Below are positions 13,001 through 23,692 of a stretch of 64,000 nucleotides of DNA, in pieces. The translations under genes were made by a program, and so were the position numbers. The notes below the pieces were generated by a model. The model was given only the letters and a program-made list of their open reading frames with translations. It had not been told where the DNA came from and searched no databases. Source of the DNA: Ophiostoma sp. CBS 140.51 (Eukaryota; Ascomycota; Sordariomycetes; Ophiostomatales; Ophiostomataceae); NCBI GenBank assembly GCA_029298735.1, contig JANSLP010000036.1:1-64000 (forward strand), read 5' to 3'. How positions within the stretch are numbered: position 1 is the stretch's first letter; every line of letters starts with the position of its first letter.

Positions 13001-15067
13001 CCCAAAAAGCTTCAAAAGGCTGAAGAGTATCTCTCCTCTTCGTCAACTACACATAGACAAGGCAAGAGAGAAGCGGCAGCAACCACTATTTCCAGCTCCA
13101 TTTGGATGTTTGGGCAAAGCGACTTTCTCGAGAGCAGTGGGTAAGATAGATATATGCATGCCCAAGGCCTGCATCGACCTTTACAGAAAAATAGTTGTTG
13201 GGGTTGGGAGGGCAAGAACATATGACAGAAAGCTTCGGGGCGCAGAAAAACATACGGAACGCACTGTTTCTCGAACCAATCATTTTTTCAAAAGGCCGCA
13301 AGGCCCAAACAGGACGACAAGGCTGGTGGTTTTCACGTCTCTCGTTGCTTGATCGAGCCCCCCTCTGTTCTGCTGGCCCTGCCAACCCTGCATGGAGTCT
13401 GCATGAGGGCGACGGGACTTCACACCAACTCTGCTCTAACTGTTAAGGCTTTGTCAGAAGCCTCTCAGTTGTCACATACCAATAGCCCTAAGCCTAACCT
13501 TTTTTTATACGTGTTCAATCCCAGGGCCGAGAGGGCTCACAAGGCCTCGAAAACATAGGGTCTTTAGAGGAGAGAGTTGAGAGGGGGACTGTTCCCGACC
13601 CGTCTCCCTAGGGGCTCCTTTCGTCCTCTTGTTGCTCTGCCCTCCTGCTTTCTTGACCCTCTACCCTTCTACCTGCTACCTCCCATGCCCTGTCTTTCTT
13701 TACGCATACTGTCATTCACTGACCTTTGCGACGTATAGGATACAATTCCATCACATTTCATCACCTTAGCCTCATTTCTGTTCCAATGCTTTATCAAGGC
13801 CGTCGTTGCGCATTTACTTCTTCTTCTTCGTCCTTCTCTATTACTCCCAGTATCAGAACTTTCAATACACTTTCAACACAATTGCCTCTTTTCTCATAAG
13901 GTAACAATCTTTTATATTTGTTTCAGATCATCATCAGTCATTCAATCCACCATCTTGTGTTGCTCTTGGCCATCGGGCTCTGATTCCCATGAATCTAACG
14001 GGTTTTTTTTGGTCTTGTTTTATGCAACTGCTCCGGCAGTTTCTTTTCTTTCACCTTCGAGATCCTAACATTCTCTCCGCAAAGCTCACCACCAAGACCC
14101 GTTTTTCCCTGCATCTTCGGTCATTCCACTTCCTTTACTGCTTTCGGATTCTTCCTTTCACATCTGTAGGTTCTAGATCGTGAGATAGGCTTTCCGAGAT
14201 CCCTCTCTTGGAGATCTTTGAAGAGCCGCAGCATCAGCATACCTTACAAAACATTTACACCAGTCCCCCCGCCACCTCCCGCGCGATTATTTGCCCCTTC
14301 CCGCCCTCCATCCTACAGCACAAAGTCCCTCCAAATCGCCTCCTTCGAGGACACACCGACCAGAAGACCACTTCAGCTGTCCACGATGCGTGCGGCCAAG
14401 GTGACAGCTGAAGTTACTGGCCATCGTTCTCTCCGCAAAGCCTCTTCTTGGGCTTCAAATATAATTAAGAACTTTATCTGACTCTCGCCAACACAGATTC
14501 AAAGCTTTGCACTCGGTCATTACCCAAATCATCATCAGTGTCCAGCGCTCTTTCCCTGCCTTGGCTCCTTCTTAGGAGTAGCTAAATTCACCGCCATCTT
14601 CCAAGGAAGGAGCGAGGCAGTGGGCAAAGTGACAACCGATACACTTCTATCCCAGATCGCTAAAATCGACCGAAAAACAAATAGTCGCCAGGTCTCATAA
14701 TCCGTTCTGACGTACAAAGATTCCGTCACCGATCACCTGGGGCTTTCGGGAGAAAAGGGAGTCTTGTATCAGTCCACGTTGAGCGTCTGCTGGCACACTG
14801 CTACATTTTTTCCAGTCGCTCCTTTCCACGCACCTTTTTACCACCTGTGCAATATTTCTGTACACCCATCGCTCCTTTCTCAGCCCCAAATCTGGCCCCC
14901 ATCCAGCCGCCTACTGTGCTTCTCAAAGAAACAAAGCGGCAGAAAACAACCTCCAGTCACTCCTTTTCGAAACAAAACCACCAACACTCACCTTCTCGGC
15001 TCTCTACCTGTCTTTTTTTTTTCTATATATATACCCCTCCCCCTATCTTCTTGGACACACCGCAAGC

Positions 15068-17446
15068 ATGTCGTTCACACACAATCACTCCGACCACGGT
15101 CTTGACAATGGTCAAGAGAGCTACACGCATGACGAAGACAATTACGACTTGCAAGACCAAGCATCCTTCGTCGACGGCTATCAACCACACCAGGCACAAT
15201 CGCAAGTAGTCGATGGTCTCTTAGACCTGTCTTATCAGACACCTTGGGCCACCACACAAGTGAACCAACTGGGCTACTCATACCTGCGGTCTGCTGAAGC
15301 CACCGAGTACAACCCATCGACTTTTGCTGCCGTTGCGGTTCCAGGGCCGAGAGTGGACGTCATAACGGGTCTCCACAGGGTAAAAGAGGTTCATCAGTAC
15401 CTTCAACATTCACGAGAAACACCGCGGCCGCAGCAAACCTTTCTTCCTCCGGCCATCATAGAACCCCCCCAGGCCGTTCGAGAAGACATTCTAGGGTTTA
15501 CAGGGGAATCATTCCAAGAAGACCAAAGGGAATTGTCTCCTTGGGGGTCGACACCTGTTCCTCCACATTCACAGATGGGCATCTCAGAACTCAACTTGTC
15601 CAGCTCCTATTATCAAAGTCAGACTCCAGTCGAGACTTTTCAACGCTGGGCACCGGGTGTGTCGCACACGCAGACAACGCCCTACTATGCTCCGTCCAAC
15701 CCATCCACGACCGGCTCCTACATAAACCGCTCATATCCCTACACCGAAAGCATTGAGTCCCTTGTCCACAGCAGTGCCCAATCCGTCATGGGTGGTCCTA
15801 GGCGTCTGGGAGTATCCCAGAGTGGGAATGGCATCGAAACGGGCCCTACATCGCCGAGTGTGCTCGATACGAGATCAGTGGGCGCGGCCCATTTCCAATC
15901 ACTTGGAGGTGACCATCTTGGCGCAGGTGACTTTGATGGTGATGACATTGGCCACAGAAGGGTTTCCACTGCCATAATCCCGCAGCTGCTGGGGGGAATT
16001 CAAGGCGGAGGTGGGACAAACAACTCGATGGCCGGCTTCCCCTTCAACTCCGTCGCTGGCAGGAACAACAACGATCACAGTGTCAGCGCGTTCAACCGTC
16101 CTCCTACCAACGGATATGGCTATATCAATCCCCATATGCCGCCGCATCTTACGAATTCGAATGCATATGGCCATGAAGCCTACAGCACAGCATCTGGTGA
16201 CGATCCACCGATCCACACGTCGTTTTCGATGGACGATTCTTTTTCATCGACTGCTCTTCATAATGGCGGTATCAGTCAGTTAATGCCTGTTGTTGCTACC
16301 CATGCGGAGCTCGCTCCTGGCCCAAGCCTACGCGGGAAAAGAGGAGATGCGGGTGCCAGCTCCACCGATAAAAGGAGGGCAACAGCACCACACCCAGCAA
16401 CTCTCTTGACGAAGCCTGCCAAGCGGTCCAGATGGAATTACAACAGAGAGGCTGCAACCAGAGACCAGCCCATCTTGCCCAACCCGAGTCCAATGAAGAC
16501 ATCCCCCACGACAGCGCCGTCAATTCGTTGTCCACAGTGCTTCACATCCTTCGATACGGAAAAAAGTCTCAAGGGGCACATGAAAAAGGAGCATGCGCAT
16601 ATTCCGTGTCCATGTGCCTGTTTTGGCTGCATCTACAAGAGCTCTGATGTGAATGAGCGGAAGAGGCACTTTAAAACAATGCATTACAAGGAGGAAGTCT
16701 ACAAATGCACAGAAGAAGACTGCGACAGGGAAACCCCCTTTTCCCGCCCTGACCATGTGAGAGAACACATTAGAAAAATGCACACGCCAAAGGATATGAA
16801 AGCGAGACTTCCACCGAAAAAGCTGGCAAAGCAGTACCTGGCATCAGACAGTGATCGGACAGGAACAACGCCCTTTTCCTTGGATGAAGATGTGAGGGCT
16901 CATCTGGAGTGGATCGAAATGTCGGTGTCGCGGGCAGTCAACGCAGGCACACGGCTTCCCTCACGCATAACATGTCGCGAACATAACTGCGGCAAGAGTT
17001 GGACGAACACGTCCGGTAAGAAGAAGGATGGCAAGCCGGATGGGAAGACTGCTCTAGATGCATGGCTTGGTCACCTTGCTGCTCACGACCCGAAGGGTGG
17101 TAGAAGCGTAGCACCTGCCAGCACTACCGGGCCAGCAATACCGCAGGTCGACTTCTATCTAGGTGACGTTGCCTATGATTATGTCGGCTGGTGGCTGCTG
17201 CACGATCTCGTGGAAGCAACTAAAACTGGCACGGGCTGGACTCTAAAAGCAGACGCCAATGGCAGCAGCTGGCGGAACAGGGAGAAAAAGCAAAAGCAAC
17301 AAAGTGAACAGGCTGAGCAGCACGACATCGATGGCGGCCTTGGCGGTGACAGCAACGGCCAGGATATTGATGGCCTCTGTGAGCCTGATGTGGCAGCCCC
17401 TGGGTACAGATCCGGTGGCTACGAGGGCCATGAGGACCACTATTGA
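15068..17446 (+). CDS. C2H2 zinc-finger protein, intronless, 792 aa
   Basis: Probable nuclear transcription regulator; target genes unknown. The first ATG of the frame (15068) follows a pyrimidine-rich leader. The N-terminal 480 residues are disordered in appearance and rich in S, G, P and Q. A basic patch at about 16330-16440 (KRRATAP, KPAKRSRW) could be a nuclear localisation signal. Three C2H2-type fingers follow at about 16520-16790. The first is C-x2-C-x12-H-x4-H, the second has an extra CxC pair, and the third includes the RPDHVREHIRKMH segment common in fungal C2H2 proteins. A final block (16975-17230) has a possible C-x4-C...H-x3-H site and a conserved-looking YDYVGWWLLHDL segment. 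It is the nearest gene to the SDR at the edge of the metabolic island, so it is a candidate regulator of that island by position only. Confidence 0.85.
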   Translation: MSFTHNHSDHGLDNGQESYTHDEDNYDLQDQASFVDGYQPHQAQSQVVDGLLDLSYQTPWATTQVNQLGYSYLRSAEATEYNPSTFAAVAVPGPRVDVITGLHRVKEVHQYLQHSRETPRPQQTFLPPAIIEPPQAVREDILGFTGESFQEDQRELSPWGSTPVPPHSQMGISELNLSSSYYQSQTPVETFQRWAPGVSHTQTTPYYAPSNPSTTGSYINRSYPYTESIESLVHSSAQSVMGGPRRLGVSQSGNGIETGPTSPSVLDTRSVGAAHFQSLGGDHLGAGDFDGDDIGHRRVSTAIIPQLLGGIQGGGGTNNSMAGFPFNSVAGRNNNDHSVSAFNRPPTNGYGYINPHMPPHLTNSNAYGHEAYSTASGDDPPIHTSFSMDDSFSSTALHNGGISQLMPVVATHAELAPGPSLRGKRGDAGASSTDKRRATAPHPATLLTKPAKRSRWNYNREAATRDQPILPNPSPMKTSPTTAPSIRCPQCFTSFDTEKSLKGHMKKEHAHIPCPCACFGCIYKSSDVNERKRHFKTMHYKEEVYKCTEEDCDRETPFSRPDHVREHIRKMHTPKDMKARLPPKKLAKQYLASDSDRTGTTPFSLDEDVRAHLEWIEMSVSRAVNAGTRLPSRITCREHNCGKSWTNTSGKKKDGKPDGKTALDAWLGHLAAHDPKGGRSVAPASTTGPAIPQVDFYLGDVAYDYVGWWLLHDLVEATKTGTGWTLKADANGSSWRNREKKQKQQSEQAEQHDIDGGLGGDSNGQDIDGLCEPDVAAPGYRSGGYEGHEDHY

Positions 17447-18717
17447 TATCACGAGTGTTGAGTCAGCCAGTGCTGTGCCTTTATCTGTTGATATCATTTT
17501 CATCTTCATCCCTTATTTCCCCCTTTCCCCCTTTTGGATACTTTCGACCCCCACTTTATGACTGATGTATTTTGTTTTGTGTGTTTTCGTAAAGTTTTAC
17601 TTGATTCTTTCCAGCTTCTTTTCTTTTTCTATATCTTTCAATCCAGCGTTTGTTTCTCTTTTGTCATATTTACGTTGCGTATAGGATTTTGGACTTTGGA
17701 ATTCGGGACTCGGACATGGTCAGAAAGACATTGGTTGGTCCGGGCGACCAAGTACTGATGCCTACAGGACGCTTACAACAGAAGCGAATTTGGTCACACG
17801 GCCTCATGAGATATTAACGACAGTTTCTATTTTCTTTTCTTTTTGGTACTTGAAGATTCTATTTTCCATTGTTTTCTTTCTAGTTATTGGGACATATGCT
17901 TTATCTTGACTTGTTTTCACGGTATTTTTCTATCTTCCACTTATTCATTGTCCCCCATCTCCAGTTTTCCTATGCCACTATTTCATATTTCATATTTCTA
18001 TTATGTTTAATTTCTGCTCTTTCAATACTTATGTTCTCTCTGTTGGACTCCTTTCCTCATCGACAACGCAAAGAAATTGGACTTTCGTTACGAAGCGGGT
18101 TAAAGTTGAGCCCCCACGTTTATTATTCTTTACAAATATTATCTACGTTCGGATTGTTCTTCAGCTTTCTTTAATCTACATTGTTGCTCGCCCATGTCAT
18201 CGAGTTGTCTTTGTGATTGACATCTGATAATTTTTGTATTACTCACAGTTCCGTGCCGGATCTGATCAGTTCCGTTCCGTGACGAGTTCCGTTGATGGAG
18301 GCGGATTTAAGTTTGAGTTTGTTCTTTTTGGACCCTGAGTTATTCCTCTTTTATCCCGTTTAAATTCCGGAACACTTCTCTACCTGATTTGTCACAAAAC
18401 AACTGACAAATCTATATTGCGTACTGCATCGTAGCATTTTTATTTGTTTTTGCGCCACTCTTCCATGTGAAATTGATATTGACTCACCTTTCTGAGTCGG
18501 AATATTGCTTCTCTGCTTTCTCTGAAGGACTGTCTAATTCTTGGAGTCTACGATTGCGACATCGGCTAGCATTAAAGAAGAGATACTTCTTGCAAATTCG
18601 ACTCGGAAGTAATTCAACTTCAACTTGGACTTGATTCTTCTTCACTCAACTCTTCCTCACAATCGACTCACATTTAATCATCAAATTTGCTTCCCATATC
18701 ACCGCCCACATCTCACA
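17447..18717. other. Intergenic region, C2H2 terminator side and SDR promoter
   Basis: T-rich 3' flank of the C2H2 gene followed by the promoter and leader of the SDR at 18718. No motif-bearing reading frame, RNA gene or repeat was recognised. The segment just before 18718 is C/A/T-rich, as expected for a fungal leader. Confidence 0.5.
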
Positions 18718-19653
18718 ATGGCCTCCTCTTCGACACAGGCGAGCGGGACGCTCGGCGTCAACAATCTTTTTGCGACAACGGGACAGGTCGCACTGATTAC
18801 CGGCGGCGGCACGGGTATCGGTCTCGTGATGGCGCGGGCTCTGGCCGAGGCGGGCGCGGCCAAGGTGTATATTGCCGGCCGTCGTCTGGCCGTCCTCGAA
18901 AAGGCGGCAGAGTCGGTCAACAAGGTCCTCTCCAAGGAGGTCCTGGTGCCGATTGAGCTCGACGTGACATCCAAGGAGAGCTTGGCTGCTGCGGCGGCAT
19001 TTGTTGAAAAGGACAGCGGGTTCCTCGATGTTGTCGTGTCCAATGCAGGCATCTCGGGCCCGCAGCCGCCGGCGCCGGCCGACAACGACACGACCACCAC
19101 TCTGGCTCAGTGGCGCGAGAAGCAGCTCGAGGTCGACCCGTCCGAGTTCCAAGACACGTTCGAGGTCAACACGACGGCCGTCTGGTTTACAGCCGTGACG
19201 TTTTTGAATCTGCTGGATGCCGGCAACAAGCGGCGCAACGACAGCCAGGGCGTCGGGCGGCCGACCTCCCAGGTGATTGTGATTTCGTCGCTGGCCGGGT
19301 TCAACCGCAAAGCCCCCGCAGGCTTTGTCTATGGCCAGTCCAAGTCGGCAGCGACGCACGCCGCCAAGCAGCTGGCGGTCTTGCTGCCGAGATGGGATAT
19401 CCGTGTAAACGTCATTGCCCCTGGACCCTTCCCGAGCGAGATGACGACGGACTTTGTTGGCGCTCTGGGCGCGACGACAGACCAGGCAGTGATTTCCATA
19501 GGCAAGGAGCACGTGCCCCTGGGTCGGATTGGTGACCAACAGGACATGGCAGGCACAATCTTGTACCTGGTGTCGCGGGCAGGTGCCTTTTTGAACGGTA
19601 ATGTGGTGCTCCTGGATGGCGGTCGTCTTGGTACGTTCCCCGGCATGTACTAG
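18718..19653 (+). CDS. Short-chain dehydrogenase/reductase (SDR1), 311 aa
   Basis: Classical SDR oxidoreductase interconverting an alcohol and a ketone; substrate unknown. The Rossmann nucleotide-binding motif TGGGTGIG is at residues 28-35, NAG at 109-111, the catalytic serine in the ISS segment at 190-191, and the YxxxK pair at Y205 and K209. After the second strand the sequence reads AGRR, a basic signature that in this family usually means NADP(H). ATG 18718 is the first Met of the frame and sits in a good context (CACAATGG). No introns. It ends only 76 bp from the end of the convergent MFS gene, and forms the left edge of the metabolic island. The long antisense frame across it is a shadow. 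Confidence 0.9.
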   Translation: MASSSTQASGTLGVNNLFATTGQVALITGGGTGIGLVMARALAEAGAAKVYIAGRRLAVLEKAAESVNKVLSKEVLVPIELDVTSKESLAAAAAFVEKDSGFLDVVVSNAGISGPQPPAPADNDTTTTLAQWREKQLEVDPSEFQDTFEVNTTAVWFTAVTFLNLLDAGNKRRNDSQGVGRPTSQVIVISSLAGFNRKAPAGFVYGQSKSAATHAAKQLAVLLPRWDIRVNVIAPGPFPSEMTTDFVGALGATTDQAVISIGKEHVPLGRIGDQQDMAGTILYLVSRAGAFLNGNVVLLDGGRLGTFPGMY

Positions 19654-19729
19654 GGAGGACTTGTATTTAAAACAGCTTGAAATAGAGATAAGCTAAAAGA
19701 TGGGCCCTTTATTTGTTCTGCCTCATCCT

Positions 19730-21635
19730 CTACAACCGGCCCTCATCGTGAACTGTTGCCACCTCCACACCACCAGCCAACACCTCTTCCGTCTTGTCCT
19801 TGTCCTTTTCCACAATGTCGGTGCCGTCCGCCGTCATGTGCAGCACCACGCGGTCGCCAAACAGCTCGGCCACTTCCTCGAGCGTGCGTCCCTTGGTCTC
19901 AGGCACGAAGAAGTAAATCACAAACGGCGTCGCCATGGAACAGGCAAACCACACCATGTACATGCGCCAGCCAATCTCGCGGAAGGCAGTCGAAGCGGCC
20001 TCGGTGTAGGTGACGGCGCCGACAAAGTAGCTAAAGAAGGCCAGACCAATGCCCTTGGCGCGGATTACGGTGGGGAAGATCTCTGCGGCGTAGGCAAACT
20101 GGGTTGGATCAATAAAGAAGCCGTAGAACCACTGGTAAAAGAAGATGAAAAAGAGAGCGGCAGCATTGCCGGCGTGGTTGGTTGTCGAGTTGTACTTCAT
20201 CTGGAGGAGGGCCGTGGCCAGCATACAGAGGCCGGCGGTAGGAAAGCCCCAGACTGGACTGTTAGAGAGAGGGCAAAAAAAAAAAAAGAAAAAAGAAAAA
20301 AAAGACACAGAACTGGGTGACATACGAAGCATCGTCCGACGGCCGAGACGGTCGACAACAAAGATGGAGCAGATATTAGGAATCGTGCCGCAGATTATGT
20401 AGACTGATAGTGTTAGAATAACATGCGCAATGATGGAAGGAGCCACTAAAAAAAAGATTTTGATCGAGGAAGGAGGACTCACTTCCATACATCAACAGAG
20501 GCATATGCCCAGTCATTCCCAAGTTCTGATAGATAAGAACGGAATAGTTGGCGATCCCCAAAATGCCAGATGACTGACTGGCAAAGAACAAGAATAAGAT
20601 AATCAGACTCCGGCGCCGCCACGACGGCACACGCACCAGCATATCCCAGTAGCCGGCTGAGTGCTGCTTGTCGTAGGCAACCTGCTGGCTAATCTGCAAG
20701 AACTCGGCAAGAGCAACACGCTGATCCGTCGAGTCGCGAGGGTCACGGTGTAGCTTCTGGAGGACGGCCAGGGCCTCTTCATTCTTTCCAACCCATGACA
20801 GGTAGCGAGGCGACTCGGGCACGAACCAAACAACGGCAGCCAAGATCACAGGGGCGAGCGAAGCCAAAGCCAAGGGAAGGCGCCACTGGAGAGTCACGTT
20901 GGCTGCAAAAGAGCAGGCATACGCAACCCAGGCGCAGCTGATAGTAGGCGGTTAGTATATTAACTGTGGGGGGGGGGGACACGACACGACACGACACGAC
21001 ACGACACGACACGAAGTCGAGGACTCACAAGAGGTAGCCAAAAGCAAATCCACAGGCCGTCAGACCAGACAGCATGCCGCGCTTGTGGGCAGGTGCTACT
21101 TCAGAAATGTACAGCGGCACCTGGCAGATGAGAGCACCCAAGCCAATGCCCTCGAGTAGTCGAAAGACAATCATCATGGCAATGTTTTGGGAGCCGGCCG
21201 TGATGCCGGCACAGACAGCCGTGACGACCGAGCCCCAGAAGATTGTCTTTTTGCGGCCGAGCCAGTCGCCGACCCAGCCCTGTAGGATGGAGCCAAAGGC
21301 ACAACCAAAAGCAAAGAGGCCATTGACGGCGCCAATAATACTGGCCGTGTATGCAGAGGCGGCTTTTCTGTTAGGGGGATTTTATTCTGATATTTTGTCT
21401 TGGGAGAGGATCCTACGATCAAGGTCAAAGAAGTCGTAGAAGCCATCGAGGCCGATGGACGTCACAAAAACAGAAAAGGCAAAGCCATAAGTGTAAGCAC
21501 CGACGGCAACGAGGAGGACGATCTGATGGATTGGAGATGGTCAACAAATATCATTGGATATTGTTTTGATTATTTCTGTCTCAAATATCAAAAGAGGATA
21601 CTTACATAAACGTTGTAAGATGATAGGTGGGCCAT
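19730..21635 (-). CDS. MFS transporter, sugar-porter family, 6 exons, 508 aa
   Basis: Twelve-helix plasma-membrane transporter of the sugar porter branch of the major facilitator superfamily, probably proton symport of a sugar or another small polar compound; substrate unknown. Exons on the minus strand: 21606-21635, 21417-21522, 21029-21362, 20483-20937, 20326-20403, 19730-20253. The phases close exactly to 508 aa. Family signatures: YTYGFAFSVF in helix 1, DWLGRKK after helix 2, VPESPRYL before the central loop, VDRLGRR after helix 8, and PETKGRTLEE after helix 12. Exon 1 codes only ten residues. Intron 2 is 54 nt and uses an AAAAG acceptor, the only one that keeps frame. Intron 3 is largely a microsatellite. 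It shares a 1-kb divergent promoter with the hydrolase gene. Confidence is high for the family, moderate for the exact junctions. Confidence 0.88.
20968..21013. repeat. G run plus pentanucleotide microsatellite inside MFS intron 3
   Basis: A run of 11 G (20968-20978) is followed by about seven copies of the pentamer ACACG/ACGAC up to about 21013. Together they fill half of the 91-nt third intron (20938-21028) of the MFS gene. On the sense strand the intron carries repeated GTGTC and then poly-C upstream of its branch region. Confidence 0.9.
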
Positions 21636-22660
21636 TTTGGATACTTCAGAACTGTTTTTGAGAGTAAATACAGAATATTCAGACCAAATTAACGGAGTAA
21701 GAGAAATAAAGACGAATGGAAGGCAGTTACGAGGACTGCCGACGACTTTATGAACACACTCTACATGGGAAAGTGTGACCAACACTCGGACCTCCTCTTT
21801 CTTCCTCATTTGCCTCCTCTCTCTCTTTATACCCTACGTTCAATATCACACTCCGTATTACTGTACGAATACGACTCTCCTCAAAGACGGTCTGTACAAC
21901 CCACATCACTTTACCATCAATATCTTCATATGGCCTCTATCCACTTACACGGAGATTTCTCCCCGGCCCGGGTGGGCGTGTTGATCGCCCAAACCATGCC
22001 ATGGTCGTCCTAGTCTGATATTTCCCCGCGGGGAACTTCACCAAACAACAAGCAAATGCTAGCCACAACGGCCATGCCTCTTTTCTCGATGCTATCATGG
22101 ATTTCTCCTTACCTCTTTTCCCCTCTTTTCTTTTCCCATACAGGAAACAAAGTCGCTATTGAAAGTCAATATCACATCGAATACTCTTCACCCGGGCTCG
22201 CTATTCGGCGATCATTCGGGGAGGCGTTGTTGACGCACATTTATGTCTTGTGTTTGTGTTTTGTGTCCCGGATGAGGCTGGTTGTTCCCGTTCTTGGCAG
22301 TCGTTGAATCGTGTTAGTCGTTTCCGTGTTAGTGCGGACCATCCACGTCCATCACGCTTCGGGCCCTTCTCCGCGCGTCCAAGTAGAAAGGGAAAATGTT
22401 CTCCGCAGATAGCAGAGAGGGAGAATCTGGGGAAATAGGAAAACAGAATAAAAGTAACATAGTGAAATAAATAATATTCTGAAACAGGACACACAAAAAG
22501 ACATGTGATGCTGATTTTGACAGCTCTTCATTAGGCTATTGTGTATCCAAAGGTTAGACGTCACTCTTCATCGTCACGTCGTCACATCGTCACTGCCATC
22601 CCTGTCCTTCTCATTCACATAGCTTTTCTATCCTCCTGTCACCACATACCGCACCTCGCC
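21636..22660. promoter_or_regulatory. Divergent promoter between MFS transporter and hydrolase
   Basis: This 1-kb interval separates the start codons of two genes transcribed away from each other, so both promoters must lie here. It contains a perfect 14-bp palindrome at 22022-22035 and two copies of the CGGAGTA-type motif (near 21691 and 21850). No coding frame with motifs was seen. Confidence 0.7.
22022..22035. promoter_or_regulatory. Perfect GC palindrome, possible CreA double site
   Basis: The 14-bp sequence TTCCCCGCGGGGAA reads the same on both strands. Each half contains GCGGGG, which fits the SYGGRG consensus of the fungal carbon-catabolite repressor CreA/CRE-1. It lies near the middle of the divergent MFS/hydrolase promoter. 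Binding is an inference: the consensus is short and common. Confidence 0.4.
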
Positions 22661-23692
22661 ATGTCACTCGCTTCCAACACAGCCCGCCACGACTGCGGAC
22701 CTCTCAACCACGAGGGCCTCGCCGAAGAATGGGTGCAGCTCGAAAAGACTCTTGGCTTCCGCCCGGCCGTCAACCTCGAGGGCACCGTCGATCAGCAACG
22801 GCAAGTTCTCGAAGATGGATGTGCTGCACGAGACAAGGTGTCACTCACAAAGGACCTGCTCGATGCAGTGACGGCCACCGACTCAACGGTTGCCAGCAAG
22901 GATGGCTTCCTAGTGCCCATCCGCATCTACAAGCCGACATCTGCGGCCCCTTCAGCTGGCCGTCCCTGTGCCGTCTACATCCACGGCGGCGGCTGGACAC
23001 TTGGCAGCATCCAGGCCGACGACCTATTTGCCCGCATGGTCGCCCGTGACGCTGGCCACGTCGTTGTCAGCATCGACTACCGCCGTGCGCCCGAACATGC
23101 CTACCCGACAGCCAGTGACGACTGTCTCGCTGTCTTTCTGTGGACCGTCGCCCACATCACTGATTTGGGCGTCGACCGCTCCAAGGTTTACGTGACCGGC
23201 AACTCCGCGGGCGGTCACCTGTCGGCCGTCACTGCCTTGCGTATCGTCACTGAAACTGATGTTGCTGATGCATTGGCAGCCCAGATTTTGCGCATTCCCT
23301 TGACATGCCATCCTCTGGCCTTCCCGGGAACATTGCCTGTCCGCACCACTGTCCCCGTTTACAACGACCACGCCGTCGTCAGCATGTTCTCTGAATATGC
23401 ACCCAACAAGCAAGACTGGACAAATCCGCTGGTGTCGCCTCTCTTAGCCAGTGATGATCTGCTAAAAAGGCTTCCGCCCACCTACATTGATGCCTGCAGC
23501 GAGGACCCTCTGTATGACGGCGGTGTCGCCTTCGCTGAGCGTCTCGACAAAGTCGGCGTACCGGTCAAGCTTTTTGTGCTGGAGGGAATGCCACATGGGT
23601 CGTACTACTTGTTTCCAGAACTGACCTCGAGCAAGGCGGCAAATAAAGCCGTGATCGAAGGCACGGACTGGGCGTTGGCGCAGAGGAAGTAG
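22661..23692 (+). CDS. Alpha/beta hydrolase, HSL-type esterase/lipase, 343 aa
   Basis: Serine hydrolase of the hormone-sensitive-lipase (GDXG) group, cleaving carboxylic esters or lactones; likely cytosolic, no signal peptide seen. The oxyanion-hole motif HGGGW is at residues 108-112 and the nucleophile elbow GNSAG at 180-184 (S182). A likely catalytic Asp is D282 in SEDPLYDGG, and the His is H312 in GMPHGSY. YRRAPEH at 140-146 is another typical family block. The first Met of the frame is at 22661 (CGCCATGTC). No introns. Next to a BVMO gene its natural job would be opening of the ester or lactone made by that enzyme, but this rests on context, not on the sequence. Confidence 0.9.
   Translation: MSLASNTARHDCGPLNHEGLAEEWVQLEKTLGFRPAVNLEGTVDQQRQVLEDGCAARDKVSLTKDLLDAVTATDSTVASKDGFLVPIRIYKPTSAAPSAGRPCAVYIHGGGWTLGSIQADDLFARMVARDAGHVVVSIDYRRAPEHAYPTASDDCLAVFLWTVAHITDLGVDRSKVYVTGNSAGGHLSAVTALRIVTETDVADALAAQILRIPLTCHPLAFPGTLPVRTTVPVYNDHAVVSMFSEYAPNKQDWTNPLVSPLLASDDLLKRLPPTYIDACSEDPLYDGGVAFAERLDKVGVPVKLFVLEGMPHGSYYLFPELTSSKAANKAVIEGTDWALAQRK

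Larger units (their letters stand above)
5263..15067. other. 9.8-kb gene-free stretch
   Basis: No convincing protein gene. The reading frames are short, lack family motifs and use codons unlike the neighbouring genes. The stretch contains a 12-base tandem repeat (6535-6570), a run of 12 G (6232-6243), a heptanucleotide repeat (10045-10087) and several copies of a CGGAGTA motif (7150, 8541, 9604, 10151, 10391, 12071). The last 1.5 kb is pyrimidine-rich and probably the promoter and leader of the C2H2 gene at 15068. No tRNA or 5S gene was recognised by eye. A non-coding RNA is possible but not shown. Confidence 0.5.

Noticed and set aside
14218..14481. Proline-rich basic frame of 87 codons in the leader of the C2H2 gene at 15068
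   Set aside because: It lacks an ATG at its beginning and no upstream exon could be found. It might be an upstream peptide frame but support is too weak.
18646..19539. 297-codon frame antisense to SDR1
   Set aside because: It lies fully inside a well-supported SDR gene; a typical shadow caused by GC-rich third codon positions.
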